Shown here: in pieces, positions 1 to 5,573 of the stretch
Layout: every line of letters starts with the position of its first letter
Position numbering within the stretch: position 1 is the stretch's first letter
Source of the DNA: Fidelibacterota bacterium
GTDB taxonomy: Bacteria > Fidelibacterota > Marinisomatia > Marinisomatales > UBA8229
Assembly: GCA_003535775.1 (NCBI GenBank)
Contig: DPYO01000063.1
Span: forward strand, 11,737-17,309
DNA: 5,573 nt
Direction: 5' to 3'
Translations under genes and position numbers: made by a program
The notes under the pieces: model-generated
What the model was told of the DNA's origin: nothing
Seen by the model: the letters and a program-made list of their open reading frames with translations, nothing else
The model's database searches: none

Positions 1-152
1 TACTGGATCCGTTCTTCCGGCCAAGGAGAAATAATCATTTCAGAATGATAATAGAGCAATGACGCTTCTGTTGAACTAGGTAAATTTAAGAATGTAGAAA
101 ACCCTGATCACCAGCAGAATATTTTTGTTGCTGGTTGGGGTAAAAAGGTGCG
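1..152. other. Left-edge region downstream of the minus-strand membrane protein gene
   Basis: This short stretch holds no complete gene. Two partial readings reach the window edge and I cannot choose between them. On the plus strand, frame 1 reads YWIRSSGQGEIIISE and then meets three consecutive in-frame stops (TGA TAA TAG at 46-54), which could be the C-terminal tail of a gene entering from the left. On the minus strand, an ATG at 36-38 opens MIISPWPEERIQ and runs off the edge, but no Shine-Dalgarno sequence precedes it. Both are too short to identify. The rest is AT-rich spacer plus the hairpin at 101-141. Confidence 0.4.
91..141 (-). terminator. Probable intrinsic terminator of the 569-residue membrane protein gene
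   Basis: A 7-bp perfect stem pairs ACCAGCA (110-116) with TGCTGGT (129-135) around a 12-base loop. After a small internal loop it is extended by ACCC (101-104) pairing with GGGT (138-141). Read on the minus strand the hairpin starts 12 bases past the stop codon and is followed by TTTCTACATT, a mediocre T-tract. Position and orientation fit a terminator for the minus-strand gene. The T-tract is interrupted, so efficiency is uncertain. Confidence 0.4.
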
Positions 153-1862
153 TTATAAATCTTTGGATTCTATCTTCTCCAAAATAAGCTTTTTAAGAGG
201 TTCGATCATTTCGAAGTGTGGTGTATAAAACAGGTTTGTGTTCCCTCGGTCCGTATCTTCCCAGAAAACGGGAGTGTTGTTCTCAAGGCGTTTGAAAGTA
301 TTTTCAACTACCTGTATAAAAATATCTTTCCCTAAATAAGGGAGGTCTTCCAAAATATCTGCTATGATTTGGGTAACAAACTGCTCTTCTCCAGCCTTCA
401 AATAGTAAAGAGCCAGAGAAATTTGAATATCTCTTACACCATCATTGGTTAGTTGGCTGTCATCCATTTCATCTCTGTCCATGTCCGGGGGTGTATCCAA
501 CTCAAGGATTTGCTCCAATAGTTCACCTTGAATTTCAATGTCCCAGGACTTTTTGTGAATATTAATGAGGATATTTTTCAGCTCTGCAGTAAGAACGGCA
601 ATAATAAAATACAGGGAATAGTTTTGTTTTGCGTGATTAAAAATCTCATTCCCATACATTCTAAAGAAGTGAAAACACTCTTTTACCAAGTCAATCTGGT
701 GATGGCTGGCTAAGGAATTAACAAAGTTGGCATAATGGAATGCCAAGTTATAAAGATTCCGTGCTTCGTTAAAGCGTGTGGCTTGTTTGATGGCAAATCT
801 CATCATGGTATTAAATTGGAAGATCAAAGCTTTTAACAGGGGATTATCATTACACTCTGCAGCTGTTTTCCCTACGGCTGTGAGTTCTGCTGCACATAAT
901 GATGCTAAGTCAAATTCGTTGCGATCCAGAAAAAGGACATAGGCATTTCCCAATAATCTGAAACTTTTTACTTCAAAAAATATACGGTCTTGTTCTAATT
1001 CACTTAGCTGTTTTTCCTCCACCATGGTCCGGAAAGAAATGTCGGAACGTACCACTTGAGTTATCTTGAAAAAATTTGGGTTTATGTGAGGTTTTTCTTT
1101 GACGTAAACCTGAATAGAATGGCTCATTTTTCTAATAACTTCTGCCCTGGGTTCTTTAAAACCAGTATAATCAAGGAGGTTGTCTAATTGGTTCAGGCAT
1201 TCCATCAGGTATCTTTGAAATTCTTCTGTTATTTTATCTATTCTCTCTGCAGATACTTTAGAATCTTTTAAAGCGGAAATCTCAAGGAAAGCTCTCATTC
1301 TTCTGGAACCCAAGCGCTGAATATATTTAAGATTATTTTTGTGAATAATGTCAATGACATGGTTGGTTTTGGTGTACCGAAGGATATAAAAAATATACGG
1401 CATTGAAAATAAAATGCAGACTGGAAGAAACAGGTAAATATTTAGGACTGAGCTCCCAGGGCGGATTAGATCCTGGGTAAAAATCATAATAACAACTGCA
1501 TGAATTGAAGACAGGACGAGGAACCAAATGTAAAACAGGCTTCTCCAGTCATGCATATACAGATCAATAAGTTTCGGTGTATTTTGCGAAGCGATAGAAA
1601 TAACAATAATCAAGGTTCCTAAAACCAATCCCAATAAAGATAACCAGACCTCTGGGGCAAATTCCATGTTCACTGCGGAAAAGGCAACACCATTTGTTTG
1701 TAAAATTCTGTTAATGAGCCCAAGTAAATTGACAGAGCATAAATTAAAGAGAAAATCCAGAAGAACAATTGAGAAGAAAACGATGACAAAACTGGTTAAT
1801 GACCGGTAATGATCCAGTAAAATACTGGCGCGATAAAAGTAATATTTTAAACGGCGGTTCAT
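153..1862 (-). CDS. Predicted inner-membrane protein, four N-terminal TM helices plus large soluble domain (DUF2254-like topology)
   Basis: I do not recognise a characterised function. The 569-residue product starts with a basic patch (NRRLKYYFYR). It then shows four hydrophobic segments at about residues 25-50, 72-92, 109-128 and 140-161, and a long, mostly helical, charged region from about 165 to the end with an acidic stretch near DMDRDEMDD. The second helix running into ISIASQNTPKLIDLYMHD resembles the pattern seen in DUF2254 membrane proteins (small or hydroxylated residues, SLAS-like turn, then P-L and a following D). The topology fits too, but the protein is longer than the usual roughly 400-450 residues, so membership is an inference. 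No enzyme motif or nucleotide-binding loop is visible in the soluble part. ATG at 1862 is chosen because it precedes the basic N-terminus and an in-frame TGA lies a few codons upstream; no clear Shine-Dalgarno sequence is present. It is transcribed divergently from der and appears to stand alone. Confidence 0.8.
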   Translation of the reverse strand: MNRRLKYYFYRASILLDHYRSLTSFVIVFFSIVLLDFLFNLCSVNLLGLINRILQTNGVAFSAVNMEFAPEVWLSLLGLVLGTLIIVISIASQNTPKLIDLYMHDWRSLFYIWFLVLSSIHAVVIMIFTQDLIRPGSSVLNIYLFLPVCILFSMPYIFYILRYTKTNHVIDIIHKNNLKYIQRLGSRRMRAFLEISALKDSKVSAERIDKITEEFQRYLMECLNQLDNLLDYTGFKEPRAEVIRKMSHSIQVYVKEKPHINPNFFKITQVVRSDISFRTMVEEKQLSELEQDRIFFEVKSFRLLGNAYVLFLDRNEFDLASLCAAELTAVGKTAAECNDNPLLKALIFQFNTMMRFAIKQATRFNEARNLYNLAFHYANFVNSLASHHQIDLVKECFHFFRMYGNEIFNHAKQNYSLYFIIAVLTAELKNILINIHKKSWDIEIQGELLEQILELDTPPDMDRDEMDDSQLTNDGVRDIQISLALYYLKAGEEQFVTQIIADILEDLPYLGKDIFIQVVENTFKRLENNTPVFWEDTDRGNTNLFYTPHFEMIEPLKKLILEKIESKDL

Positions 1863-1907
1863 CTCGTATTGATTTTCATTTATTCTGGTATTAGGGTGTT
1901 TAAATGG

Positions 1908-1937
1908 ATATTACTCAAAATTACAAAATCATTACAA
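1908..1937 (-). promoter_or_regulatory. Candidate promoter for the minus-strand membrane protein gene
   Basis: On the minus strand TTGTAA (plus 1932-1937) lies 18 bases before TAATAT (plus 1908-1913). Each matches four of six sigma-70 consensus bases. Transcription would start near 1901, about 40 bases before the ATG. The region is AT-rich, so such matches arise easily by chance. Confidence 0.25.
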
Positions 1938-1978
1938 CGGATTGTTTTTTTTGACTCCCTGGATATTAAGAGAAAAAG

Positions 1979-2007
1979 TGCCCAATATGTGTAATCAATT
2001 TTATGAT
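1979..2007 (+). promoter_or_regulatory. Candidate promoter for the der-yigZ-nuclease run
   Basis: TATGAT at 2002-2007 matches the -10 consensus in five of six bases. With a 17-base spacer the -35 position is TGCCCA (1979-1984), a poor match (three of six). A TTGACT box at 1951-1956 lies too far upstream to pair with it. Transcription would start near 2013, leaving a leader of about 55 bases before der. The -10 is the only persuasive part. Confidence 0.3.
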
Positions 2008-2069
2008 AGCCTTCTTTGGTAGATTTTATTTTCTCTGTAAATTTATCCTGCACGGTTTGATATAGAAAA

Positions 2070-3389
2070 ATGGCACATAATCCACTCATTGCAATTGTTG
2101 GTCGCCCTAATGTAGGAAAATCTACGTTTTTTAACCGGATGTTAAAAAGCCGGAAAGCCATTGTGGACTCCCAAGAGGGGATTACCCGGGACCGGATATA
2201 TGGGACCATTGATTGGGCGGGGTATCCACTGGAGTTTGTTGATACTGGAGGGTATATACCCGATGATATGGACGTTCTGAATGCTGCGGTTCGGAAACAG
2301 GCTCAAGCAGCCATAGAAGAAGCCGAAATGATCCTATTTATGGTTGATGGAAGAGTTCCTCCTACATCCAGCGACTCATTACTGGCTCAATTTGTTCGGG
2401 AATCGGGAAAACCACATCTTTTAGCAGTAAATAAATGTGATTTAAGGAATCAGGATGACCAATGTTATCTTTACTATGAATTGGGATTTGAAACCGTTTT
2501 GCCCATTTCTGCTTTGAATGGACGTTTGACTGGAGATCTTTTGGATGTAGTAATCGAGAAACTTAAACTGGGCCAGAAAGTATTTTCCGACAAAGATCAG
2601 AAAGTATTGCGATTAGCTATTATAGGGATGCCCAATGTAGGAAAATCGTCTTTGACAAATGCTCTATTAAAAAAAGAGCAAACGATTGTAACCCCAATAG
2701 CAGGAACGACGCGGGATTCTATTGATACAACGCTCCGCTGGTATGGAAAAGATATTATACTGGTGGATACAGCGGGATTAAGGAAAAAATCAAAGGTTGA
2801 AGATAATATTGAATATTACAGTAATGTTCGGACATACCAGGCAATTAGCCGGGCTGATGTTATTTTAGTTATGCTGGATGCAAATAAGGGTGTGATGAAA
2901 CAGGACAAAACTATTGCCCAATATGTAATTCAGAAGGGTAAAGGGCTAGTCATAGTTGTAAATAAGTGGGATTTAGTGACAAAGAATTCCAGCACATTAA
3001 AGGAGTTTCAGAGGAAAATCACACACCAGTTTAAGGCGCTTGATTATTATCCCTCTCTTTTTATTTCTGCTCTTACGAAACAACGGGTATCAAAAGTGCT
3101 GGATTTTGTATGGAACGTATATCAGGCCCGGCAGCAAAAAATCAACACAAAGGATTTGAATTCCTGGCTGGAAAAGGTACAAAGAATTAAGGCACCTCCG
3201 GCACCAAAAGGAAAGGAGATAAAGATTAAGTTTATAACACAGGTGAATGTATCTCCGCCCATTTTTGCATGTTTTTGTAATTACCCAAAACTGATGCCCG
3301 CTTCCTATCAAAGATTTATCGAAAATCAATTCAGGAAAAGCTTCAATTTCGAAGGTGTTCCCTTAATATTTTCTTTCAGAAAAAAGTGA
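2070..3389 (+). CDS. der: Ribosome biogenesis GTPase Der (EngA), tandem GTPase domains plus KH-like domain
   Basis: Der is an essential double GTPase that acts in late assembly of the 50S ribosomal subunit in the cytoplasm. The 439-residue length is normal. First G domain: P-loop GRPNVGKST at 11-19, G2 threonine at T39 (GITRD), G3 DTGG at 58-61, G4 NKCD at 121-124, G5 SAL at 147-149. Second G domain: P-loop GMPNVGKSS at 186-194, G2 GTTRD at 212-216, G3 DTAGLRKK at 233-240, G4 NKWD at 298-301, G5 SAL at 333-335. The C-terminal KH-like domain runs from about 353 to the end, with the typical PPAPKGK entry and an FEGVPL near the C-terminus. All nucleotide-binding motifs are intact; methionine replaces the common arginine in the second P-loop. 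ATG at 2070 gives the canonical short N-terminus before the P-loop, although no Shine-Dalgarno sequence is evident. It heads a same-strand run and overlaps the next gene by 4 bases. Confidence 0.98.
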   Translation: MAHNPLIAIVGRPNVGKSTFFNRMLKSRKAIVDSQEGITRDRIYGTIDWAGYPLEFVDTGGYIPDDMDVLNAAVRKQAQAAIEEAEMILFMVDGRVPPTSSDSLLAQFVRESGKPHLLAVNKCDLRNQDDQCYLYYELGFETVLPISALNGRLTGDLLDVVIEKLKLGQKVFSDKDQKVLRLAIIGMPNVGKSSLTNALLKKEQTIVTPIAGTTRDSIDTTLRWYGKDIILVDTAGLRKKSKVEDNIEYYSNVRTYQAISRADVILVMLDANKGVMKQDKTIAQYVIQKGKGLVIVVNKWDLVTKNSSTLKEFQRKITHQFKALDYYPSLFISALTKQRVSKVLDFVWNVYQARQQKINTKDLNSWLEKVQRIKAPPAPKGKEIKIKFITQVNVSPPIFACFCNYPKLMPASYQRFIENQFRKSFNFEGVPLIFSFRKK

Positions 3390-3997
3390 AGGTCACTCCA
3401 GGTGAACAATCTGAGGGATCTTTTAAAGAAAAACGGTCAGAATTTATTGCTGTCCTGGCTCCTGTCTCATCGGTGGACCATGTTACTCAGGTGCTGAAAA
3501 GATTCAGAAAAAAATATCACTCCGCAAGTCATATCTGCTGGGCTTACTGCATTAATGTGGACGAATCTTTGATCGAAAATTCTTCGGATGGAGGTGAACC
3601 GGCAGGTACGGCGGGAATTCCAATTTTGAATGTACTTCGAAAAAATCAAATTGTGAATGGGGCTTTATACGTCATTCGGTATTTTGGGGGAGTTAAACTT
3701 GGTAAGAGGGGTTTGATAAATGCCTATAAAAAAGGAGCCGAGCTTGCAGTTGACCATGCAAAACTTGAAGATTGGAGTGGAATAAAAATCCTTCATTTGA
3801 AGTGTCCGCTTGATTTCTATGGAAAACTTTCTAATCTCCTGGATAAATTTAAAGGAAAAGTATTGAATGACAACTCAGGGGGAGCCTTGTGCTGGAAGGT
3901 GGAAATGCCTGCGTATTGTGTAGATCTTTTTTGCGAACAAGTTGATTTATTTACAAAAGGACAAGCAACCTGGAATTTTAAAAGTGCCGGTATATAA
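3386..3997 (+). CDS. yigZ: YigZ/IMPACT family protein (UPF0029 N-terminal and DUF1949-type C-terminal domains)
   Basis: This is a 203-residue cytoplasmic protein of the YigZ/IMPACT family. The eukaryotic relative IMPACT regulates the GCN2 kinase; the bacterial role is not settled, though a link to translation or ribosomes is usually suspected. The N-terminal domain shows the family's EKRSEFIA (15-22), a conserved histidine region HSASHICWAY (45-54), SSDGGEPAGTAGIP (66-79), and RYFGGVKLG (98-106) followed by GLINAYK. The C-terminal part from about 138 fits the small ferredoxin-like domain typical of the family, and total length is normal. The usual small residues after KLG (for example GAGGL or GTGGL) are replaced by KR (GKRGL). 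The start is GTG at 3386, whose bases overlap the der stop as GTGA, which suggests translational coupling; no independent Shine-Dalgarno sequence is seen. Two consecutive TAA stops end it. Confidence 0.93.
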   Translation: MKVTPGEQSEGSFKEKRSEFIAVLAPVSSVDHVTQVLKRFRKKYHSASHICWAYCINVDESLIENSSDGGEPAGTAGIPILNVLRKNQIVNGALYVIRYFGGVKLGKRGLINAYKKGAELAVDHAKLEDWSGIKILHLKCPLDFYGKLSNLLDKFKGKVLNDNSGGALCWKVEMPAYCVDLFCEQVDLFTKGQATWNFKSAGI

Positions 3998-4014
3998 TAA
4001 ATCTCTAAATAAAT

Positions 4015-4022
4015 GAGGTGAT
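4015..4022 (+). promoter_or_regulatory. Strong ribosome binding site deciding the nuclease-fold gene start
   Basis: GAGGTGAT is a perfect match to the extended anti-Shine-Dalgarno complement (TAAGGAGGTGAT). It lies just before ATG at 4024. A GTG at 4018 in the same frame is inside this site, so the true start is almost certainly the ATG. It is by far the best ribosome binding site in the window. Confidence 0.75.
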
Positions 4023-4023
4023 A

Positions 4024-4992
4024 ATGAAAAAATTATGGAATATATTTTTCCTGGGTATTTTCTTTCTCAATCTGTGTTGGAACCAGGATGTTGCTTCCCT
4101 CACAGTATCATTCTGGAATGTGGAAAATTTATTCGACATGATAGATGATCCGGAAAAAAATGACAATGAATTTTCAATTGGAGGGAAGAAAAACGTTACT
4201 CAAGAGATTTACGCTTTGAAATTAGTACATTCTGCTGAAGTACTGGCAGATCTTGATGCGGATATTCTTGGAATTTGCGAAGTTGAAAACAGGTTTATGA
4301 TGGAGGAATTAAACAAAGCTTTTACCGGAAGAAATTATAAAATAATCCATTATGATTCACCGGACAGGCGTGGAATTGACTGCGCACTGTTTTACGATGA
4401 ATCAAAATTTACAGTTCTGAAATCCAAGCAGATAAAAAATACTTTATCTTCAGGGAAACCAACACGGGATATAGTGTATGTTAAGGGTCAGTTCGGTGAA
4501 GAAATACTTCATATATTTGTAAATCACTGGCCTTCTAATTACGGCGGAAGGGAGCAAGCAATCCCAAAACGGGCAGAAACAGCCAGGTTTGTGAGAGAAA
4601 AAGTAGAAAAAATCCTCAATGAAGATCCAAAGGCAGAAATCCTTCTCATGGGTGATTTCAATGAGGGACCCAACGAACAAAACATTCAATACCTGGCGAA
4701 AGATATACTCATTAATCTCATGGAACCTTTCATAGGGAAGAAGGGAGTGGGAACTTATGTGTACAGGGGACAGGACAGCTTGCTGGATCAATTTATTGCA
4801 AGCAGCGGATTACTGGATGACCAAGGCTTGAAAATTGAGGATAATTCTGTCTCAATTCTTGATCTGCCAAAGTACAGAGAGCAAAGGGGGAAATATCAAC
4901 ATTATCCATTCAGGTTTTGGGCAGGGGAGAAGTTATTAGGAGGATATTCAGACCATTTGGCTATTTCTGTAGAAATAAACTTGATTCAATGA
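4024..4992 (+). CDS. Exported endonuclease/exonuclease/phosphatase (EEP, DNase I-like) family protein
   Basis: The 322-residue product has the EEP fold motifs in order: WNVENLFD (31-38), CEVEN (85-89, E86 the likely metal-ligand glutamate), RGIDCALFY (116-124), NHWPS (167-171, catalytic histidine), GDFN (210-213), LDQF (254-257) and the terminal SDH (309-311, catalytic Asp-His pair). All catalytic positions expected of a divalent-metal phosphodiesterase are present. The substrate cannot be told from sequence: extracellular DNA or RNA, or a phosphoester, are all possible. The N-terminus MKKLWNIFFLGIFFLNLC is a signal peptide; LNLC is a poor lipobox, so cleavage near VAS-LT (about residue 25) or an N-terminal anchor are both open. 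The product probably acts in the periplasm or outside the cell. It follows yigZ by 26 bases on the same strand and probably shares its transcript. ATG at 4024 is preferred over an in-frame GTG at 4018 that lies within the ribosome binding site. Confidence 0.92.
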   Translation: MKKLWNIFFLGIFFLNLCWNQDVASLTVSFWNVENLFDMIDDPEKNDNEFSIGGKKNVTQEIYALKLVHSAEVLADLDADILGICEVENRFMMEELNKAFTGRNYKIIHYDSPDRRGIDCALFYDESKFTVLKSKQIKNTLSSGKPTRDIVYVKGQFGEEILHIFVNHWPSNYGGREQAIPKRAETARFVREKVEKILNEDPKAEILLMGDFNEGPNEQNIQYLAKDILINLMEPFIGKKGVGTYVYRGQDSLLDQFIASSGLLDDQGLKIEDNSVSILDLPKYREQRGKYQHYPFRFWAGEKLLGGYSDHLAISVEINLIQ

Positions 4993-5027
4993 CGAAATAA
5001 AGATATTTGAGTCGTTGCTTTTTCTTG
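4992..5027 (+). terminator. Weak terminator-like hairpin after the nuclease-fold gene
   Basis: An AT-rich stem starts at the last base of the stop codon: ACGAAATA (4992-4999) pairs with TATTT (5004-5008) and, across a 4-base bulge, CGT (5013-5015). It is followed by TTGCTTTTTCTT. The stem is weak and bulged, so it may only partly end the operon transcript before the tRNA promoter. Confidence 0.3.
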
Positions 5028-5042
5028 TAGAAACTCCTAATA

Positions 5043-5070
5043 TTGACTCCGTTTTTTGAAGATGAATACC
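5043..5070 (+). promoter_or_regulatory. Candidate promoter of the initiator tRNA gene
   Basis: TTGACT at 5043-5048 matches the -35 consensus in five of six bases. At a 16-base spacing lies AATACC (5065-5070), which keeps only the central A-T-A of a -10 element. Its placement would start transcription within a few bases of the mature tRNA 5' end at 5078. The -35 is convincing, the -10 is not. Confidence 0.4.
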
Positions 5071-5077
5071 AAGAGAT

Positions 5078-5151
<74 letters not shown>

Positions 5152-5159
5152 CAAAGAAT

Positions 5160-5199
5160 AAACCCTAATTTCCCGATAAGAAATTGGGGTTTTTATTTT
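5160..5199 (+). terminator. Strong intrinsic terminator of the tRNA-fMet gene
   Basis: A 13-bp stem pairs AAACCCTAATTTC (5160-5172) with GAAATTGGGGTTT (5180-5192), with one T-G wobble and a 7-base loop CCGATAA. It runs into TTTTATTTT. It sits nine bases past the tRNA. On the opposite strand the stem is followed by a T-rich stretch (TTTATTCTTTG), so it may also stop transcripts coming from the right. Confidence 0.9.
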
Positions 5200-5314
5200 C
5201 ATCTTTGTATTCGTTTGGTTTTGTTTCATAATGTTTGTTTTGCTACACTATTACTACATTATTATCCAATGAACTTGCTATAAGTAGGTATTTGATTTAC
5301 ATAACTGCTTGCAA

Positions 5315-5398
5315 GGTCGAAATTGGGACGCGTGTAGATCTTGTAAGCTTCGCTTGATGCTTGTGCCAACAAAACCTTACGGTCTTCAATTTCCTACC
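5315..5398. repeat. Long imperfect inverted repeat (possible structured RNA or DNA element)
   Basis: From outside inward, GGT (5315-5317) pairs with ACC (5396-5398), GAAATTG (5319-5325) with CAATTTC (5387-5393), GAC (5327-5329) with GTC (5382-5384), and GTAAG (5343-5347) with CTTAC (5376-5380). A small TTGT/ACAA hairpin with loop GCCA (5361-5372) sits near the tip. An 8-bp palindrome CTTGCAAG (5308-5315) borders the left arm. The arms are separated by short mismatches on both sides, giving an imperfect hairpin about 84 bases long. No known family is recognised. Confidence 0.4.
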
Positions 5399-5430
5399 CA
5401 AACTACCTTACTCGTTTATAAGACGTTGAT

Positions 5431-5483
5431 TTCAACATTAAATATCACTTTCAAGTTATTTTATAGACCCGTCTAATGTTGAA
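5431..5483. repeat. 10-bp perfect inverted repeat TTCAACATTA / TAATGTTGAA
   Basis: TTCAACATTA (5431-5440) and its exact complement TAATGTTGAA (5474-5483) are separated by 33 bases. The gap contains a second small hairpin-forming sequence, TAGACCCGTCTA (5464-5475), which overlaps the right arm by two bases. The left arm also overlaps the palindrome GTTGATTTCAAC. It could be a paired operator or a leader RNA stem for the gene at 5534; the sequence alone does not decide. Confidence 0.45.
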
Positions 5484-5496
5484 TAAGTGGCTGTTT

Positions 5497-5522
5497 AGAG
5501 GTAGATTTTATCTGCCTTTTTT
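5497..5522 (+). terminator. Terminator-like hairpin just upstream of the signal-peptide gene
   Basis: AGAGGTAGAT (5497-5506) pairs with ATCTGCCTTT (5510-5519) around a TTT loop, with two G-T wobbles, and a six-T run spans 5517-5522. It has the form of a rho-independent terminator and ends 11 bases before the start codon at 5534. It could end a short transcript from the 5200-5500 region or act as an attenuator for the downstream gene. Confidence 0.5.
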
Positions 5523-5533
5523 AGGTAAATGAT

Positions 5534-5573
5534 ATGAAAAAGACAGTACTACTTATAGTACCTCTATTGTTTC
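5534..5573 (+). CDS. N-terminus of a probably exported protein, truncated by the window edge
   Basis: Only 13 codons are visible: MKKTVLLIVPLLF, a lysine-rich start followed by a hydrophobic run, which is the beginning of a signal peptide or membrane anchor. AGGT at 5523-5526 lies seven bases before the ATG and can serve as a modest Shine-Dalgarno sequence. Another ATG at 5529 meets a stop after two codons, so 5534 is the start. The product cannot be identified from this fragment. Confidence 0.6.
   Translation, partial: MKKTVLLIVPLLF

Larger units (their letters stand above)
5200..5533. other. Gene-free region with an inverted-repeat block and leader-like structures
   Basis: No convincing gene is present over about 330 bases. 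The first 60 bases are very T-rich, with a -10-like CATAAT at 5227-5232 and a poor -35 (TTGTAT, 5205-5210). Positions 5305-5400 are clearly more GC-rich than their surroundings and hold a nested inverted repeat (see the repeat entry). Several frames are open across this block: minus 5265-5393 (43 codons, no ATG), minus 5300-5407 (36 codons) and plus 5357-5476 (39 residues from ATG). Openness in several frames at once argues against any one being a conserved gene, though a decayed fragment is possible. Further right lie a short palindrome GTTGATTTCAAC (5425-5436), a 10-bp inverted repeat, and a terminator-like hairpin before the gene at 5534. Confidence 0.6.

Noticed and set aside
1951..1958. 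TTGACTCC upstream of der, identical to the -35 region of the tRNA gene
   Set aside because: No acceptable -10 element lies 16-18 bases downstream (the sequence there is AAAAG-like), so the identity is probably coincidental.
1880..2209. Minus-strand open frame of 109 codons across the start of der
   Set aside because: It is antisense to the highly conserved first P-loop of der and to its promoter region, with no family resemblance; it is a shadow of the real gene.
4450..4791. Minus-strand open frame of 113 codons inside the nuclease-fold gene
   Set aside because: The plus strand here encodes NHWPS and GDFN catalytic motifs, so the antisense frame is a by-product of coding constraint.
5357..5476. 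39-residue plus-strand frame starting MLVPTKPYG
   Set aside because: There is no Shine-Dalgarno sequence, it overlaps the inverted-repeat block and the right arm of the 10-bp inverted repeat, and minus-strand frames are open across much of the same bases.
5430..5484. Integron attC-like site: TTTCAAC (5430-5436) and GTTGAAT (5478-5484)
   Set aside because: The right box fits GTTRRRY but the left fails RYYYAAC at its first base, the inner boxes do not pair, and no integrase or cassette gene is visible.
5278..5558. Distant 10-bp inverted repeat CTATAAGTAG (5278-5287) / CTACTTATAG (5549-5558)
   Set aside because: The right copy lies inside the signal-peptide codons, the match is AT-rich and does not extend, and such a match is not very unlikely by chance in a 370-base AT-rich stretch.

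Overview
The window is a stretch of ordinary bacterial chromosome, fairly AT-rich (roughly 40% GC by eye). It holds four complete protein genes, one tRNA gene and the first codons of a fifth protein gene at the right edge. Nothing fixes the species. The Der KH region, the YigZ core (GLINAYK) and the secreted nuclease-fold protein look to me like FCB-group lineages (Bacteroidota or Marinimicrobia-like), but that is an impression from protein style. A TTGACT -35 box and an excellent Shine-Dalgarno sequence before the nuclease gene are somewhat unlike typical Bacteroidota, so I leave the phylum open.

Layout, left to right. Positions 1-152 are an edge region with a likely hairpin terminator for the minus-strand gene. 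Positions 153-1862 (minus) encode a 569-residue membrane protein with four N-terminal helices and a long helix-rich soluble part, reminiscent of DUF2254. Positions 1863-2069 are a divergent promoter region. Positions 2070-4992 (plus) hold a compact three-gene run: der (ribosome-assembly GTPase), a YigZ/IMPACT-family gene overlapping it by 4 bases, and an exported endonuclease/exonuclease/phosphatase-fold protein 26 bases further on. Positions 5078-5151 are an initiator tRNA-fMet gene with its own candidate promoter and a very strong terminator. Positions 5200-5533 hold no convincing gene but carry a more GC-rich, inverted-repeat block and a terminator-like hairpin just upstream of a new signal-peptide gene that starts at 5534 and leaves the window.

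The genes work together only loosely. Der and YigZ are both linked to translation or ribosomes, and the tRNA is the translation initiator, so the right half is a translation-flavoured housekeeping neighbourhood with one secreted enzyme. I found no CRISPR array, transposase, integrase or recognisable defence system. The parts least explained by known families are the gene-free block at 5200-5533 and the soluble region of the 569-residue membrane protein.
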